A DNA stretch of 64,000 nt from Pirellulaceae bacterium (lineage in GTDB: Bacteria; Planctomycetota; Planctomycetia; Pirellulales; Pirellulaceae), in NCBI GenBank assembly GCA_019636375.1, contig JAHBXS010000001.1, forward strand, positions 1,178,001 to 1,242,000. Direction: 5' to 3'. The notes under the pieces are model-generated. The model was not told the DNA's origin and ran no database searches. It worked only from the letters and a program-made list of their open reading frames with translations. The first letter of the stretch is position 1. Each line of letters starts with the position of its first letter. Made by a program: the position numbers and the translations under genes. This document shows positions 62,897 through 64,000 of this stretch, piece by piece.

Positions 62897-63688
62897 TTGG
62901 CAACTTTATTATTAGCCGTCTGGTCTGCCAGCATATTCGGGAGCGCACACTGCGTTGGCATGTGCGGCCCTCTCGCGGTGCTGGCTGGCACCCACGGACG
63001 CCACGGTGAAATGAAGACAAGTTGGGGACAGGTTTTCGCTTATCACTTGGGGCGTCTGGTCCCTTATGCAGTGCTGGGGGCCTTGTTTGGTTGGCTCGGT
63101 CAAATGGTCGATATTGGCGGAAGTTTTTGGGGTCTGACCCGAGTGATGGCCTGGGTGGCTGGTGGCATGATGATTCTTGCCGGGGGAATTTCGCTGGCAC
63201 GTCAAATGGGTTTTAAATTCCCAGTGCCTCCAGGCGGCCAAACGCTCGGACGAGCGGTTCAACGCGGATTTCGTGCGGTCGCTCAATTGCCGCCATTGAC
63301 CAAATCAATCGCAATTGGTGGACTGACATCGCTGTTGCCCTGCGGGTGGTTGTACGTGTTTTTGCTCACGGCTGCCGGAGTCGCCGATCCATTTTGGGGA
63401 GCGGTGACGATGGTCGTTTTTTGGGCGGGTACGGTCCCGTTGCTGTTGGGTGTGATGCTTGGGGCCGATAAAGTCATGCGACACCTGCCCGTGTCTTTGT
63501 CGATGTTGACGGCGATTTTGGCAATTGGTGTGGGCGTGTTGACGTTAACCGGACGAGCCCAAGCGGAACTTACTCGCAGCCTGCCTGGGGCTCAATCTCT
63601 GAGCGAAGTCCGCGAACAACTCGACCAAGCCGTCACGGAGACTCCCGATTGCTGCTCTACAAAATCTCGTGATGCTGACGAAAACTAA
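62897..63688 (+). CDS. SafE/TauE-like membrane protein of the cco cluster
   Basis: 263 residues with six or seven transmembrane helices; GSAHCVGMCGPLAVLAGTHG near the start holds the H-C-x3-C pattern of cco-linked SafE proteins, which are thought to take part in copper delivery or assembly. LTSLLPCGWLYVFLLTAAGV is the second conserved part. Start TTG at 62897. It lies between ccoH and ccoI, in the place of this family in other cco clusters. Confidence 0.8.
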   Translation: MATLLLAVWSASIFGSAHCVGMCGPLAVLAGTHGRHGEMKTSWGQVFAYHLGRLVPYAVLGALFGWLGQMVDIGGSFWGLTRVMAWVAGGMMILAGGISLARQMGFKFPVPPGGQTLGRAVQRGFRAVAQLPPLTKSIAIGGLTSLLPCGWLYVFLLTAAGVADPFWGAVTMVVFWAGTVPLLLGVMLGADKVMRHLPVSLSMLTAILAIGVGVLTLTGRAQAELTRSLPGAQSLSEVREQLDQAVTETPDCCSTKSRDADEN

Positions 63689-63737
63689 CCTTCCTCGATT
63701 TGTGCAAACCAACTTTGATTGATGTCCCGTTAATTCC

Positions 63738-64000
63738 ATGAATGATCAACCCCTTTTCAAACGCGCAACTGCTAACGCCGCAGTGGCAGAGATTGACGGC
63801 GTGAGTTGTGCTCATTGTGGGTTGCCCGTTCCGATTGGAAAAATTCGTCGCGACAAGGAAGAACAATTCTGCTGTTCCGGCTGCGGTACGGCTTACCAGT
63901 TGATTCACGACTATGGCTTGGATGCCTACTACGACATGGAACGGACGCTGGGTTCCGCCGTCGGCGAGGTTGCGGAATTGGGGGAGTATGCGGAACTCGA
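63738..64000 (+). CDS. ccoI: Cation-transporting P-type ATPase CcoI (5' end)
   Basis: Only the first 87 codons fit in the window. VSCAHCGLPVPIG and EEQFCCSGCGTAYQLIHDYG are the Cys-rich N-terminal segments of FixI/CcoI copper ATPases, which bring copper into the cbb3 oxidase. The operon context makes the identity firm, though the ATPase core lies outside. Confidence 0.85.
   Translation, partial: MNDQPLFKRATANAAVAEIDGVSCAHCGLPVPIGKIRRDKEEQFCCSGCGTAYQLIHDYGLDAYYDMERTLGSAVGEVAELGEYAEL

Overview
The window is chromosomal DNA of a planctomycete, probably a Pirellulaceae-like member. The basis is the gene content: a DUF1501 protein paired with a large PSCyt1/DUF1549/LamG/DUF1553 protein, a formyltransferase/hydrolase subunit (FhcA), a short UvrC, an S46 peptidase, a fused CcoNO and several secreted proteins of planctomycete type. 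GC content is moderate and most genes stand alone or in pairs. There is no rRNA, no CRISPR array and one tRNA (Cys).

Layout. 1-5.4 kb: end of a cupin/JmjC-like gene, uvrC, an S46 dipeptidyl-peptidase and a GIN-domain lipoprotein. 5.5-16.5 kb: an accessory block in which every non-IS gene is on the minus strand and genes are separated by 90-101 bp structured sites. I read this as an integron gene-cassette array without its integrase (a CALIN). Eight sites share one foldable plan: GAAC/GTT-type outer boxes, arms that co-vary, and two unpaired bases on the plus (bottom) strand exactly 6 nt apart, the geometry of attC sites. Cassettes carry a DUF262 + HEPN pair, a DNA methyltransferase + HNH nuclease (broken by TGA), an addiction module (toxin broken by TAA), a lone EF-Tu-domain-III-like protein, DUF4279 and unknown or membrane proteins. 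One cassette was hit by an ISAzo13-family element, itself hit by an ISAs1-family element. 16.5-21.3 kb: decayed DNA, then a group II intron whose reverse transcriptase is frameshifted and split by an IS256-family element.

21.3-39.8 kb: mostly ordinary chromosome, with a phosphohexomutase, a membrane/spermidine-synthase fusion, FKBP isomerase, DUF2891, tRNA-Cys, radical SAM protein, FHA protein, S9 peptidase, PseI-like sialic/pseudaminic acid synthase, MMPL-type transporter, NUDIX hydrolase and DUF2726. 39.9-44.3 kb: a second, smaller accessory run, all minus strand: GrpB, an unknown protein, a frameshifted DUF2071 gene, a Doc/AbrB toxin-antitoxin pair whose Doc has lost the Fic histidine, a membrane protein and a prolyl-4-hydroxylase-like oxygenase. 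It ends at 21 copies of a TTTAAG hexamer.

44.8-57.2 kb: a TPR lipoprotein, a membrane MutS-like ATPase, the DUF1501/PSCyt1 pair, a nucleotidyltransferase pair, FhcA and a MORN_2-repeat protein. 57.5 kb to the right edge: a cytochrome cbb3 oxidase operon (ccoNO-ccoQ-ccoP-ccoG-ccoH-SafE-like-ccoI start) for high-affinity oxygen respiration, with a mono-haem CcoP. The reader should treat the cassette array as the main point of interest: nearly every cassette with a recognisable nuclease or toxin contains an inactivating mutation, while the recombination sites remain well folded.
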